From assembly GCF_023630255.1 (NCBI RefSeq), contig NZ_JALPRS010000001.1:2654986-2718985 (forward strand): a stretch of DNA of 64,000 nucleotides, in the 5' to 3' direction. Shown here piece by piece: positions 1-9,407 of the stretch. The first letter of the stretch is position 1, and every line of letters begins with the position of its first letter. The position numbers were made by a program, and so were the translations under genes. Below the pieces are notes generated by a model. It worked only from the letters and a program-made list of their open reading frames with translations, ran no database searches and was not told the DNA's origin. This stretch comes from Pontibacter deserti (GTDB taxonomy: Bacteria; Bacteroidota; Bacteroidia; Cytophagales; Hymenobacteraceae).

Positions 1-432
1 ATTTAGCTCAGCAGAGTTTGTTGCAAACAAAATACCTGAATCAAAATTAATTCGGATAGCTTCTCCTACACGCTCTACATTAGCATTCTCCATGCTCTTT
101 TCCAGCTCTTCGGCCTGCTTATCCATTCTTCTGCCAATAACGGCACCTGTTGCACCACCAACGGCAGCACCAATAATAGCACCGGCAGCAGTGTTACCCA
201 TCTTGTTACCGATGATACCACCAATTACGGCACCTGAACCTGCACCTATAATACCGCCCTTAGTTGTTTTATTCATTCCCTTCTTTTGAGTGGTACCTGT
301 TTGTGTACCCGTCTGGGAAGTAGTTTCAGTAGTTGTACCTGAGTTGTCTGCTGTTGGGCGCGTGCTCTGGCAGGAAGTAAACAGCATAGCTGCCGCTAGA
401 AACGAGGTTAATGATAATTTTAAAGCTTTCAT
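1..432 (-). CDS. OmpA-family glycine-zipper lipoprotein, 3' end outside window
   Basis: This is an open frame of 144 codons running off the left edge, read from the ATG at 432. It begins with a lipoprotein signal (lipobox LFTSC, Cys about residue 25), followed by a Thr/Ser/Gln-rich linker. Next come Gly-zipper repeats (GGIIGAGSGAVIGGIIG-type, about residues 58-95), typical of outer-membrane or periplasm-spanning segments. It then enters the start of an OmpA-like peptidoglycan-binding domain (RINFDSGILFATNSAEL, from about residue 125). The family anchors the outer membrane to peptidoglycan. The visible part has no frameshift; the rest of the OmpA domain lies beyond position 1. Confidence 0.85.
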   Translation of the reverse strand, partial: MKALKLSLTSFLAAAMLFTSCQSTRPTADNSGTTTETTSQTGTQTGTTQKKGMNKTTKGGIIGAGSGAVIGGIIGNKMGNTAAGAIIGAAVGGATGAVIGRRMDKQAEELEKSMENANVERVGEAIRINFDSGILFATNSAELN

Positions 433-634
433 GTTTCTTAAAATTGGTAAAGATTTAGTTTTACGGTAATTGTACTGTTTTTGATAAATTTCTTGGCTTT
501 CGCTGCAGAGCGTATTGCAATACGAGTGCCAGTTTTACACCAACGAATCAAATCCTCAAAACAATACAAGCCGTTTTTAAATAATATTAGTTTTTTTAAA
601 TATAGAAGCTTAACAATGTGATTATTAGGCAATA

Positions 635-668
635 AAAAAAGCCTGCACTTTTTAGAGCAGGCTTTTTT
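635..668 (-). terminator. Rho-independent terminator of accD
   Basis: Six-base GC stem GCCTGC (641-646) / GCAGGC (657-662), flanked by A-run and T-run that extend the pairing. It lies 20 bases past the accD stop codon. The T-run follows the hairpin on either strand, so it can work in both directions. The rest of 433-687 (upstream of the OmpA lipoprotein) shows nothing I can name. Confidence 0.8.
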
Positions 669-687
669 ATTTTATATTTTAAACTGG

Positions 688-1587
688 TTAAGATGCTTTG
701 GTAGTCTTTTTCGCTTTGGCTTTTGCTTTTTCGGTTTCTTGCTCACAAACCATACTTAGCAAGTTTGTCAGTTTTTCCTTCAGTTCCTTGCGGTCAACTA
801 TAAAATCAAGGAAGCCATGCTCCAGTACGAACTCAGCACTCTGGAAGCCTTTCGGAAGATCTTTACCAATCGTTTCTTTAATTACACGTGGGCCGGCAAA
901 ACCAATAAGTGCACCTGGCTCAGCAATGTTAAAATCACCCAGCATAGCATAAGATGCCGTTACACCACCTGTAGTCGGATCAGTCAGCATAGAAATGTAC
1001 GGTAAGCCTTCTTCTGAAAGCAATGCCAGTTTTGCAGATGTTTTAGCCATCTGCATTAACGAGAAGCCGGCTTCCATCATACGCGCACCACCTGATTTAG
1101 AGATCATCATAAAAGGTGTGCGTGTTTTGCGGGCATGGTCAATGGCGCGGGCAATTTTCTCTCCTACCACTGACCCCATAGAGCCACCAATAAAGGCGAA
1201 GTCCATACAGGCAACAGTAATCTCGCGACCATTCATCTTACCATAGGCACTGCGCACTGCATCTTTCAGACCAGTTGATTTCTGAGTGGCAACTATACGG
1301 TTTGGGTAAGGCTTAGAATCCACGAAATCCAGCGGATCGCCTGAGGTCAGGTTCACATCCAGTTCTGTAAATTCGTTATCATCAAAAAGTATAGCAAAAT
1401 ACTCCTTAGAACCAATGCGGTCGTGGTGGTTACATTTAATGCAAGTACTCAGGTTTTTGCGGTGTTCAGCCATACTTGTTACAGCTTTGCACTCCGGGCA
1501 CTTATGCCACAAACCATCTGGTGTTTCTTTCTTCTCTTCAGTAGGAGTATGAATCCCCTTTTCTACTCTTTTAAACCAAGGCATCAT
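688..1587 (-). CDS. accD: Acetyl-CoA carboxylase carboxyltransferase subunit beta
   Basis: AccD forms the carboxyltransferase with AccA and moves the carboxyl group from carboxybiotin to acetyl-CoA, the first committed step of fatty acid synthesis in the cytoplasm. The protein has 299 residues, a normal length. The N-terminal zinc ribbon is intact: Cys30, Cys33, Cys49 and Cys52 (Cx2Cx15Cx2C). The crotonase-fold domain with the [15 protein letters not shown] and [11 protein letters not shown] segments follows. The start could be either Met of the MMPWFKR beginning (1587 or 1584). The C-terminus is a Lys/Ala-rich tail. It stands alone, with its own terminator. Confidence 0.97.
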   Translation of the reverse strand: MMPWFKRVEKGIHTPTEEKKETPDGLWHKCPECKAVTSMAEHRKNLSTCIKCNHHDRIGSKEYFAILFDDNEFTELDVNLTSGDPLDFVDSKPYPNRIVATQKSTGLKDAVRSAYGKMNGREITVACMDFAFIGGSMGSVVGEKIARAIDHARKTRTPFMMISKSGGARMMEAGFSLMQMAKTSAKLALLSEEGLPYISMLTDPTTGGVTASYAMLGDFNIAEPGALIGFAGPRVIKETIGKDLPKGFQSAEFVLEHGFLDFIVDRKELKEKLTNLLSMVCEQETEKAKAKAKKTTKAS

Positions 1588-1654
1588 AGTTTAAAGCGTG
1601 CGCTATGCACTTAAATTGTTATAACTATACTTGCAGCCAACCGGCCAGTCACTC

Positions 1655-1706
1655 AAAAAAATGGCCTGCCTTTCAGTCTCCGGAGAGCTTTAAAAAAGGC
1701 AGGCCA
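1655..1706 (-). terminator. Rho-independent terminator of fbaB
   Basis: Inverted repeat TGGCCTGCCTT (1662-1672) / AAGGCAGGCCA (1696-1706). On the minus strand the second arm is followed by a run of seven T (plus-strand A-run 1655-1661). It lies just past the fbaB stop codon at 1742. Confidence 0.85.
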
Positions 1707-1741
1707 CAAAAATATGTAATTATCAGCAGTTCTGCTACAAA

Positions 1742-2830
1742 TTACGCTAATGTAATCTCGTTATTCAGGTATACGTCCTGAATTGCATTAAGTAGCTCAA
1801 CGCCAACTTTCATATCTTTCTGGAACGCTTTACGGCCTGAAATTAAGCCCATACCGCCCGCACGCTTGTTAATAATAGCTGTACGCACTGCATCTGCCAG
1901 GTCAGACTCACCTTTAGATTCACCTCCAGAGTTGATAAGACCGGCACGACCCATGTAGCAGTTTGCCACCTGGTAACGCGCTAAATCAATCGGGTTATCA
2001 GTTGTCAGCTTTTCGTACATATCCTTGTGCGACTTAGCGAAATTGATCGCTGTAAAACCACCGTTGTTCTCAGGAAGTTTCTGCTTAATGATGTCGGCTT
2101 GTAAAGTTACACCCAGGTGATTAGCCTGTGCTGTAATGTCGGCAGCTACGTGGTAATCTACACCATCCTTTTTAAAGGCGTTGTTGCGCGTATAGCACCA
2201 AAGTATAGTTGCCATACCTAGCTGGTGCGCTCTTTCAAATGCTTCAGCTATTTCAATAATCTGGCGGGAAGACTCTTCAGAACCAAAGTAGATAGTAGCA
2301 CCTACTGCAGTTGCACCTAAATTCCAGGCTTCATCCACAGAACCGAACATGATTTGATCAAACTTGTTAGGGTAAGTCAGCAGCTCGTTGTGGTTGATTT
2401 TAACGATAAATGGAATTCTGTGCGCATATTTTCTGGACATCATGGCCAGGTTACCAAATGTTGTAGCAACCGCGTTGCAACCACCTTCAATAGCAAGCTT
2501 AATGATGTTCTCTGGATCAAAGTAAATAGGATTTGGCGCAAAAGATGCACCGGCAGTGTGCTCTATACCCTGGTCAACAGGCAGGATAGACAGGTAACCA
2601 GTGCCACCTAAACGGCCATGGTCAAACATTTGCTGCAGGCTGCGCAACACTTGTGGGCTACGGTTGCTCTGGGCAAAAATTCTGTCTACGAAATCCGGAC
2701 CCGGGACGTGCAGCTGCTCTTTAGAAATAGTTTTGCTTTCATACTGAAGAAGGCTTTCTCCTTCAGAACCAAGTAAAGAAACGATGTTATCGTAATTCAT
2801 TTTGTCTTTAATATTTTGTGATAGAGACAC
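1742..2830 (-). CDS. fbaB: Class I fructose-bisphosphate aldolase (FbaB/DhnA type)
   Basis: This enzyme splits fructose 1,6-bisphosphate into dihydroxyacetone phosphate and glyceraldehyde 3-phosphate, or joins them, in glycolysis and gluconeogenesis. The 362-residue sequence matches the E. coli FbaB (DhnA) family along its whole length, including [25 protein letters not shown] and the C-terminal [16 protein letters not shown] segment. Lys249 in the ADIIKQK motif is the presumed Schiff-base lysine. The start at 2830 sits about 17 bases from a TAnnTTTG promoter element; Met11 (2800) is a possible alternative. It is a single-gene unit with its own terminator. Confidence 0.96.
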   Translation of the reverse strand: MSLSQNIKDKMNYDNIVSLLGSEGESLLQYESKTISKEQLHVPGPDFVDRIFAQSNRSPQVLRSLQQMFDHGRLGGTGYLSILPVDQGIEHTAGASFAPNPIYFDPENIIKLAIEGGCNAVATTFGNLAMMSRKYAHRIPFIVKINHNELLTYPNKFDQIMFGSVDEAWNLGATAVGATIYFGSEESSRQIIEIAEAFERAHQLGMATILWCYTRNNAFKKDGVDYHVAADITAQANHLGVTLQADIIKQKLPENNGGFTAINFAKSHKDMYEKLTTDNPIDLARYQVANCYMGRAGLINSGGESKGESDLADAVRTAIINKRAGGMGLISGRKAFQKDMKVGVELLNAIQDVYLNNEITLA

Positions 2831-2846
2831 TTTAGATTTGGTGATA

Positions 2847-2854
2847 CAAATATA
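2847..2854 (-). promoter_or_regulatory. Bacteroidota -7 element upstream of fbaB
   Basis: On the minus strand the sequence reads TATATTTG, an exact match to the TAnnTTTG consensus. No clear TTG lies at the expected -33 distance. It would put the transcript start about 10 bases before the fbaB start codon. Confidence 0.5.
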
Positions 2855-3007
2855 GCAAGGTTAATATTATTCTGGTTATACTTTCACTTAACAATGTTAC
2901 AGGTTCCTGCAGAATAAAATACGGACAGGCGAACAGAGGAAAAATAGCTTAACACAGAACGAACGTAAACCCAACACTCATACTTGCACCCGTTAAAAAA
3001 GTTACTT

Positions 3008-3044
3008 AAAAAAATGGTACCTGCGCTCTATTTAAACAGGTGCC
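3008..3044 (-). terminator. Terminator after the upstream-lying amidohydrolase gene
   Basis: The arms GGTACCTG (3016-3023) and CAGGTGCC (3037-3044) pair with one mismatch. On the minus strand they are followed by a run of seven T. It lies 14 bases past the stop codon at 3058. Confidence 0.7.
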
Positions 3045-3057
3045 GGTTTATACTTAT

Positions 3058-4272
3058 TTACATGCACTTCTCATTTACCACTTTGCCATTTACAATTACA
3101 GTGCATACATGAGAGGTATATTCAAACGGATCACCATCAAAGAGTACGATATCGGCATCTTTTCCTTTTTCCAGTGAACCAATGCGTTTATCCTGCCCAA
3201 TCATTTTGGATGGCGCTGTTGTGATGGCTGCTAATGCCTGCTCGGGCTGCATACCGTTTGCCACTGCTACACTGGCTTCGAAAAGCAATACACGCGCTCT
3301 GGGCACGTAGGCTTCAAAACCACTCTGAATAGCTACCGGAATACCAGCTTTGGCAAGTATAGCTGCCGTTTCAAACGACATATTCTTGTTCTCTCCGTAA
3401 GCACGTGCCATAGTTGGATGCACTATAACCGGTACTGCTGCAGTTTTTATCTCATTCACCAACAGGTATGCTTCTGCAGCACCATCCAATACCATATTCA
3501 GGTTAAATTCTTTGGCTAAACGCAGGGCCGCCATAATATCCTGTGCTTTATTGGCTGTTACCAATGCTTTATACTTACCGCTCAGCACACCTGCAAGTGT
3601 TTCCAGTTTCAGGTTACGGTCTGGGCGTTTTGCTGCATCTGTATTTGCCATCTTTTTGGCATAAGCCTGCGCAGCCTGCAACTCTGATCGCAGCATAGCC
3701 ATACCTTTTGCCGATGTTTTAGGAGAGTTATAGTTCTCCCCTACTGATGCCCCTAAGGTAAAAGCTACCATACTGGTGGTATCCAGCAAATGATCAAAGC
3801 CATCTTTGGATGTTTTTAAGGCCATTAACTGCCCGCTTGCCAGTGCGCCGGGCGCATGCCCTGTGTTTATAGTTGTAACACCATGGCTGCGAACCCAGCT
3901 TATTAGTTCTTCATTTGGATTATAGGCATCGATGGCACGTAGCTCGGGTTGTATAGGGGCGGTTTTCTCCAGTTGCTGCTGGTCGGCAGGTACGTTGTAG
4001 ATACCAGCCAGGCCAACAGAAGTATGGGCATCTACAAAACCCGGCGTAACAACTTTGGCTGTATAGGTTTTATAGTTCTGCGGCACCTGCAGGTTAGCGC
4101 CTACAGCTTCTATTCTGCCATCTTTTATCAGCACCACACCATTTTTAATGGGTGAGCCGGCCATTGTATAAACTGTTTCGCCTTTTACAGCGATCTGCGC
4201 CATAACCTGCTGTCCGCCAAGCAGGGCCATACCGGCAAGTATAACAGCTCGTAATTGTATATGTTTTTTCAT
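3058..4272 (-). CDS. Secreted amidohydrolase-like protein lacking the metal-binding histidines
   Basis: A 404-residue protein with a signal peptide (cleavage after VMA-Q, about residue 25). Its overall plan is that of imidazolonepropionase-like amidohydrolases: an N-terminal beta-sandwich (GRIEAVGANLQVP), a TIM-barrel core and a C-terminal return to the sandwich (GSLEKGKDADIVLFDGDPFEY). The metal site is gone. The HxH motif after strand 1 reads His83-Thr-Ser, the HFHTH block of its neighbour reads LVTAN here, the HHVSEAW block reads DGAAEAY, and the FHTDDG block reads IQSGFEA. It is the second gene of a tandem pair on the minus strand. I infer a non-catalytic partner or binding protein; the substrate is unknown. 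Confidence 0.8.
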   Translation of the reverse strand: MKKHIQLRAVILAGMALLGGQQVMAQIAVKGETVYTMAGSPIKNGVVLIKDGRIEAVGANLQVPQNYKTYTAKVVTPGFVDAHTSVGLAGIYNVPADQQQLEKTAPIQPELRAIDAYNPNEELISWVRSHGVTTINTGHAPGALASGQLMALKTSKDGFDHLLDTTSMVAFTLGASVGENYNSPKTSAKGMAMLRSELQAAQAYAKKMANTDAAKRPDRNLKLETLAGVLSGKYKALVTANKAQDIMAALRLAKEFNLNMVLDGAAEAYLLVNEIKTAAVPVIVHPTMARAYGENKNMSFETAAILAKAGIPVAIQSGFEAYVPRARVLLFEASVAVANGMQPEQALAAITTAPSKMIGQDKRIGSLEKGKDADIVLFDGDPFEYTSHVCTVIVNGKVVNEKCM

Positions 4273-4290
4273 GATAATTTTTTAAAGAGA

Positions 4291-4374
4291 CACAGGACAT
4301 CAGACATAAGATATAAGACTCACAACTGAAAGGTACTTCTAAAGTCTTGTGTCCTGCGTCTTATATCTTATGTC
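4291..4374. repeat. Intergenic inverted repeat between the tandem amidohydrolase genes
   Basis: A perfect 17-base inverted repeat, GACATAAGATATAAGAC (4303-4319) and GTCTTATATCTTATGTC (4358-4374), with a 38-base loop. A second short word, CACAGGAC (4291-4298), recurs in inverted sense as GTGTCCTG (4349-4356) but in non-nested order. The right arm ends two bases before the stop codon of the upstream gene (4377). It may act as an intercistronic hairpin on the minus-strand transcript. The word composition resembles small dispersed intergenic repeats. Confidence 0.7.
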
Positions 4375-4376
4375 AC

Positions 4377-5678
4377 TTAATGCGTGTGATAATGTACATC
4401 TGTCTGGTAAGTGTTGTAGCCGCCAGTAGCAAACTTCTTATCTTCAGGATTACTGATATCAAATCGTTTCTTTCCTTCTACCCAAGTCTGTTCTATAGTT
4501 GTGTACACACTAAAAGGCTCGCCGCTCAATACTATAAAGTCAGCGTCCTTACCTTTCTCCAGAGAACCTACACGATTATCGAGATCCAGCATTTTAGCAC
4601 CGGCTATAGTTAAGGCTTCCAATGCTTTTTCGCGGCTCATACCGGCACGCACGCCCAGCGCAGCACTTCGCATAAACAAGCGCGAATCAGTAATACCATC
4701 ATCCGTATGAAAAGCAGTAAGCACACCGGCTTTTTCCAGCACAGCCCCATTGGAATTGCGTACTTCCACAGCTTCAGATTTACCACCGGGCGAGTCAAGT
4801 GTAATGATGGAGGCAGGAATGCCCGCCTTTGCAATTTCATCGGCCGCTTTCCAGGCTTCGCTAACGTGGTGGAGCACCATTTTAAAGCCAAATTCTTTTT
4901 GCAGGCGCAAGGCTGTCAGTACGTCATCGTAGCGGTGTGTATGGAAGTGTACAATCCTTTTGCCTTCCAGTATTTCTACCAGCGGAGCAAGATTAGCTTT
5001 ATACTCCGGCAGTTTATCAGCTTTACCTTTTGCGGCTTTTACTTTTGCCTGGTACTGCTGCGCATCCAGGAAAAGCTGGCGGGCCATAGCCGCTGATTTG
5101 GCACGTGTTCCCGGAAAAGGAGTTGCCTTCATGGGGTTTGTACCGTTGGCCATTTTCATACCGCCGCATATACCTGTGGTAACATCATCACAAAAGGTAA
5201 GGTCGCTGATGGTATTGCCTTCGCGCATTTTAAGGTACACTGTTTGCCCGCTCATCAGGTGACCGGAACCTGGCATTACGTTTACTGTTGTTATACCTCC
5301 GGCAAGTGCGCGTTTAAAGGAATCACTGATTGGGTTAATGCCATCTATAATGCGTACATCCGGGTGCAGCGGCGCAGAGGCATCACCGCCAGATCCTTCA
5401 CCTAAATGTGAATGGGTATCAACAAGGCCCGGCATCAGCACTTTGCCTTTCATGTCGAATTCTGTGGCCCCTTTCGGCACTTTTACCTGCCCGGCAGTGC
5501 CTACAGCAGTTATCTTTCCATGCTGCACTACCAGCACGCCATTTTCTATTGGTTTTCCGGCAATAGGGATGATCCTGGCGCCTGTAAATACATGCGGCTT
5601 TTCCTGTGCCCATGCTGAGGTGCTGCCCAGCGTTAAGGCCATGCCTAAGGCTGCCAATAATCTCTTATTGGTTTTCAT
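4377..5678 (-). CDS. Secreted metal-dependent amidohydrolase
   Basis: A 433-residue protein with a signal peptide (cleavage after AWA-Q, about residue 24). It is an imidazolonepropionase-like (COG1228-type) amidohydrolase. The metal ligands are present: His89-x-His91 in VDTHSHLG, the His-rich block HFHTH (244-248), His270-His271 before VSEAW, and FHTDDG (His324, Asp326, Asp327). The C-terminal GSLEKGKDADFIVLSGEPF segment is typical. Such enzymes hydrolyse C-N bonds of cyclic amides or dipeptides; the substrate here cannot be read from sequence. It precedes the degenerate paralogue on the minus strand and is probably co-transcribed with it. Confidence 0.88.
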   Translation of the reverse strand: MKTNKRLLAALGMALTLGSTSAWAQEKPHVFTGARIIPIAGKPIENGVLVVQHGKITAVGTAGQVKVPKGATEFDMKGKVLMPGLVDTHSHLGEGSGGDASAPLHPDVRIIDGINPISDSFKRALAGGITTVNVMPGSGHLMSGQTVYLKMREGNTISDLTFCDDVTTGICGGMKMANGTNPMKATPFPGTRAKSAAMARQLFLDAQQYQAKVKAAKGKADKLPEYKANLAPLVEILEGKRIVHFHTHRYDDVLTALRLQKEFGFKMVLHHVSEAWKAADEIAKAGIPASIITLDSPGGKSEAVEVRNSNGAVLEKAGVLTAFHTDDGITDSRLFMRSAALGVRAGMSREKALEALTIAGAKMLDLDNRVGSLEKGKDADFIVLSGEPFSVYTTIEQTWVEGKKRFDISNPEDKKFATGGYNTYQTDVHYHTH

Positions 5679-6076
5679 AAAATATAAGGTAAGGAGGTTA
5701 GTTCAGTTCTTGAACTTAAGAATTAAATACCTTAAATAAAATAGCTTACCGATCTATAGGTATGTTCTTGCCATTTTATGCTCTCAAACTTTCCTTTTCT
5801 GCTACCGCACACCCCGCCCCATACTATACCAAAAGCACCTTAGACCAAGGTTATACTTATTGCTCTGTATTCATTTTCAGTTTAGCAGACTTATTCCGGT
5901 GTAGTTTTCCTCCATTTCAGAATTTATACTCCACTTAATTTAAACTGCTCTATACCTGTCTTGGCCAGTATTTCTCCATTTAATAAGCCTCCCTATCATA
6001 GCAGCACAAAAATTCTGTTACCTGAATTTATTTTAAAACCGTTTAATAACATATAGCACCGCATATCACTCGCATC
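5679..6076. other. 398-base divergent intergenic region, nothing recognised
   Basis: It lies between the starts of the minus-strand amidohydrolase and the plus-strand lipoprotein, so it must carry promoters for both. No exact TAnnTTTG with a well-spaced TTG, no strong hairpin and no RNA gene was seen. Confidence 0.6.
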
Positions 6077-6760
6077 ATGAAAGTCACTGTAAAACAATAT
6101 TTTATACAGCTGACCACAGTGAAAATAGCTACGCTACTACTTATAGTTCTCTGTGGCTGCTCTCCCACCACCCGGATTACCGGCACCTGGAGAAATCCGG
6201 ATGTGAATAAGACCTATAATAACATTGTAATAGCCGCTCTAACGGATAATGTAAAGGCAAGACAGGAAATGGAAAATGACCTGCAGATGCAGTTACAGAT
6301 GCGCGGCATCAAGGCCACAAAGAGCCTTGATTTCTTTCCGCCTTCGTGGGCAGGCAGAAATGGGCCTGATGTAGACCTGTTGGTAGAAAGGATTAAAGGA
6401 AAAGGTATTGATGGTATTCTAACAATTGCACTAGTAGATAAGGAAACCAGAACGCGCTATGTTCCCGGCTACTACAGGTATGACCCTATGGTATATTACG
6501 GGGGATGGTACGGAAGTTTCTGGGGCTATTATTCATACTGGTATCCTATGATTTATGAACCAGGTTACTACACAGAAGAAGAGATTTATTACGTAGAAAC
6601 CAACCTCTATGATGTTAGTACCGATGTTCTGATGTGGTCTGCAAAAACAAGATCGTACAGCCCTTCCAGGCTCAGAAAAGAAGCTGAAAAACTTTCGGAG
6701 ATGATAGTAACTCGGTTAGGACAAGAAAATTTAATACACGCCACACTTCAGGAAGAATAA
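6077..6760 (+). CDS. Tyr-rich lipoprotein, function unknown
   Basis: A 227-residue protein with a lipoprotein signal (lipobox LCGC, Cys28), so probably membrane-anchored on the periplasmic side or at the surface. Residues 30-125 look like an alpha/beta domain (TGTWRNPDVNKTYNNIVIAAL, then a dibasic helix). The middle, residues 135-175, is very rich in Tyr, Gly and Trp (YYGGWYGSFWGYYSYWYP). The C-terminus ends in a conserved-looking helix after DVLMWSAKTRS. The organisation recalls DUF4136-type lipoproteins, but I cannot assign a family. It is a single-gene unit with a terminator. Confidence 0.8.
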   Translation: MKVTVKQYFIQLTTVKIATLLLIVLCGCSPTTRITGTWRNPDVNKTYNNIVIAALTDNVKARQEMENDLQMQLQMRGIKATKSLDFFPPSWAGRNGPDVDLLVERIKGKGIDGILTIALVDKETRTRYVPGYYRYDPMVYYGGWYGSFWGYYSYWYPMIYEPGYYTEEEIYYVETNLYDVSTDVLMWSAKTRSYSPSRLRKEAEKLSEMIVTRLGQENLIHATLQEE

Positions 6761-6786
6761 AAAAGGCACTGTAAAAGTGCCTTTTT
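6761..6786. terminator. Bidirectional terminator between convergent genes
   Basis: AAAAGGCACT (6761-6770) pairs with AGTGCCTTTT (6777-6786), with A-run and T-run flanks on both strands. It starts right after the plus-strand stop codon and lies 14 bases from the stop of the minus-strand M28 gene. Confidence 0.85.
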
Positions 6787-6800
6787 TATTTATATCTTAC

Positions 6801-7823
6801 TTACTCGTTGTAAACCACATGCAGTACCGTTTGCCCAACTGCTTTTAATGTATTTGGGCTGATAATGGCCATGCTATCGGAGTGGCGGTGGTGGTAATCA
6901 CCAAAATAGTCTCCATCAATCGCTGTCATGTTATATTCTATGATATCGATCATCGGTATTTTAGCTATCGTGTTGATGTAGTAATGATCGTCGGTAATGG
7001 CTGAGGCATTTACATACTTAAAGTAATCAGAGTACCCTAATTTGTTGCCGGCTTTCCAAACTTTATCTACTACATCTTTTGCATAATCCATCGAGTTGCC
7101 TTCGCGGGCAAAACGTGCATTGTTAGCCCCCACCATATCCAGCAGTATGCCATACTTAGCTGTATAGTTCGGGTTGTGCTTGTTCTTGCTCCAGTACTGT
7201 GAACCCAGGCACCAGGTATCTTCTTTGTAAGGTAGTTTGCTGTTATCCGGTTGGCCGTAATCTTCCCCATCGAAAAAGAAAAGATCTACTCCTACTCCTG
7301 GCTTTTGCTGCGCGGCATTTATAGTTCTGGCAATCTCTAGAAGTACAGCTACACCGCTGCCACCGTCATTGGCACCATCAATTGGTTTATCCGGGTTGCT
7401 GCTGTCTTTGTCGGCAAAAGGACGCGTATCCCAGTGGGCTGCGAGCATAATACGCGTACCAGCTTCCGGGTTATAAGAAGCAATGATGTTGCGCAGGTTC
7501 AGCATAGTACCATCAAAGGCACGCACCTGAAATTCCTGTACTTTTACATCGGCCCCATACGCTTTTAATTTACTGATGATCCAGTCTCCTGTTGCTTTAT
7601 GGGGTTCTGTATTTGGCACTCTTGGCCCGAAAGCCACCTGCTTTGCCACAAACTTATAAGCTGAATCAGCATGAAACACCGGAGCCGTTACACCAGTTGG
7701 TTCAGTTGTTTCTTCGGTAGCTACGGTTGCTTGCTCGTTATTGCTTTTCTCTGCAGGATCGCAACTATAAAGTGCCAGTGCACCGCAGAAAAGTATAGCT
7801 ATCAGGTTCAATTTATTCTTCAT
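6801..7823 (-). CDS. Glutaminyl-peptide cyclotransferase-like M28 lipoprotein
   Basis: A 340-residue protein with a lipoprotein signal (Cys21 in ALYSC). It carries the zinc-peptidase fold of M28 in the form seen in bacterial glutaminyl cyclases: [22 protein letters not shown] (Asp ligand), FFFDGEDYG (Glu), GSQYW, DHYYI and the distal HRHSD. The C-terminus [15 protein letters not shown] closely recalls the Porphyromonas gingivalis enzyme. Such enzymes convert N-terminal Gln of exported proteins to pyroglutamate; in Bacteroidota many signal peptides are cut just before Gln, which would create substrates. A true aminopeptidase activity cannot be excluded. Its start overlaps the cysS stop by 11 bases, implying translational coupling. 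Confidence 0.82.
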   Translation of the reverse strand: MKNKLNLIAILFCGALALYSCDPAEKSNNEQATVATEETTEPTGVTAPVFHADSAYKFVAKQVAFGPRVPNTEPHKATGDWIISKLKAYGADVKVQEFQVRAFDGTMLNLRNIIASYNPEAGTRIMLAAHWDTRPFADKDSSNPDKPIDGANDGGSGVAVLLEIARTINAAQQKPGVGVDLFFFDGEDYGQPDNSKLPYKEDTWCLGSQYWSKNKHNPNYTAKYGILLDMVGANNARFAREGNSMDYAKDVVDKVWKAGNKLGYSDYFKYVNASAITDDHYYINTIAKIPMIDIIEYNMTAIDGDYFGDYHHRHSDSMAIISPNTLKAVGQTVLHVVYNE

Positions 7824-9303
7824 AAGCCCAGTCGATACCGGTTTTTAAGTCTTTAATTACAATGCCCTGCTTTTTCAGCTCAGCCCGGATGGCATCTACT
7901 TTATCGTAGGCTTTGGTTGCCTTGGCTTCTTTATAAAACTCCAATATAAGCCCAAGCATTTCTTCCTGATCACCGAGCGGTTCTTCCTTCAGGCCAAGTA
8001 TATCCAGCACCAGCGTTCTGTAGGTTCCTTTTATGGTATCAAATGTTCCACGTGTGAGATGGCTGATCTGCAGCTGCCCTAAGTATAAACTGTTGATCTT
8101 TTTGAGCAGGTTGAACAGCGAAGCTATCGTTCTGGCCGTGTTCATGTCATCATCTAACCCACGGAAGCAATCTTCGGTCAGTTTCAGCAGTTCCTGGTTC
8201 AGCTTTTCGTCTGGCGTAGCACCTTCTTCCGGGTACTGCATTTTATCCAGTACGCGCATTCCGTTCATCAGCTTGGTATAACCCTTACGGGCGGCCTGCA
8301 GCGCTTCGTTGCTAAAGTCCAAGGTACTTCTATAGTGCGCCTGAAGAATAAAGAAGCGTATCGTCATGGGGCTATAGGCCTGCTCCAACATCTGGTGATT
8401 GCCGCTGAATAGCTCGCTCAGGTTTATAAAGTTACCCAGCGATTTACCCATCTTCTGACCATTTACTGTGATCATGTTGTTATGAACCCAGTATTTTGCA
8501 GCATCAGAGTGGCTGTGGCTTGCCTGGCTTTGTGCTATTTCGCATTCGTGGTGCGGGAACATCAGGTCCAGTCCGCCGCCATGTATATCAAAATTATTGC
8601 CCAGGTATTTACGGCTCATGGCCGAGCATTCTAAATGCCAGCCTGGGAAACCGTCGCTCCACGGCGAAGGCCAGCGCATGATATGTGAAGGCGAAGCTTT
8701 TTTCCAAAGGGCGAAATCCAGCGGCGAACGTTTTTCTTCCTGCCCTTCGGTTTCGCGGGTATTGCTCAGCAGATCTTCTATAATGCGACCAGACAGCTTG
8801 CCATAGTTGTGGTTTTTGTTGTAAGCCGGCACATCAAAGTATACCGAGCCATTCACTTCATAAGCAAAACCGTTCTCCAATATCTCCTTTATCATCTCTA
8901 TCTGCTCGATGATGTGGCCGGAGGCACGTGGCTCGATGTCCGGAGAAAGCGTATTCAGTTTTTCGAGGTCGCGGTGGTATACGTTGGTATAGTGTTGCAC
9001 CACTTCCATCGGCTCCAGTTTCTGCGCCTTAGCAATCTTCTCGATCTTATCTTCACCTTCGTCCGCATCATTTTGCAAATGACCAACGTCGGTAATGTTG
9101 CGCACAAAGCGTACTTTATACTTCAGGTATTTAAGGTAACGATACAGCACATCGAAGGTAACCGCACTGCGGGCGTGGCCTAAGTGTGGCTCGCCGTAAA
9201 CAGTTGGCCCGCACAGGTACATGCCCACAAACGGAGCGTGTAACGGTTCAAATACTTCCTTCTTGCGTGTGAGTGTATTGTATAGATTCAGTTTCTGTTG
9301 CAT
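7813..9303 (-). CDS. cysS: Cysteinyl-tRNA synthetase
   Basis: It charges tRNA-Cys with cysteine. From the ATG at 9303 the protein has 496 residues. Class I signatures are present: HLGH (residues 40-43) and KMGKS (284-288). The zinc ligands are Cys31, Cys226, His251 and Glu255. The frame extends six codons further to a GTG at 9321, but the ATG start gives the usual [15 protein letters not shown] beginning. The last bases overlap the start of the cyclotransferase-like gene (ATGAAGAATAA contains both start and stop). The 104-base gap upstream shows no clear promoter. Confidence 0.97.
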   Translation of the reverse strand: MQQKLNLYNTLTRKKEVFEPLHAPFVGMYLCGPTVYGEPHLGHARSAVTFDVLYRYLKYLKYKVRFVRNITDVGHLQNDADEGEDKIEKIAKAQKLEPMEVVQHYTNVYHRDLEKLNTLSPDIEPRASGHIIEQIEMIKEILENGFAYEVNGSVYFDVPAYNKNHNYGKLSGRIIEDLLSNTRETEGQEEKRSPLDFALWKKASPSHIMRWPSPWSDGFPGWHLECSAMSRKYLGNNFDIHGGGLDLMFPHHECEIAQSQASHSHSDAAKYWVHNNMITVNGQKMGKSLGNFINLSELFSGNHQMLEQAYSPMTIRFFILQAHYRSTLDFSNEALQAARKGYTKLMNGMRVLDKMQYPEEGATPDEKLNQELLKLTEDCFRGLDDDMNTARTIASLFNLLKKINSLYLGQLQISHLTRGTFDTIKGTYRTLVLDILGLKEEPLGDQEEMLGLILEFYKEAKATKAYDKVDAIRAELKKQGIVIKDLKTGIDWAYEE

Positions 9304-9407
9304 AATTATAAGTATAGGCACCAGTGGCGCCGCACTTTATAGTTGATCAGCCTGATACGGCTTATTAATAATTCAAAATTAAAAAGATCGCGCCCCAAGT
9401 CCTAACG

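Noticed and set aside
438..632. Minus-strand open frame between the OmpA lipoprotein and accD
   Set aside because: Lys/Ile-rich with no motif or start context; it lies in the promoter region of the OmpA-type gene.
4291..4374. CRISPR-like array
   Set aside because: The repeated words are inverted and irregular, with no evenly spaced spacers and no cas genes anywhere in the window.
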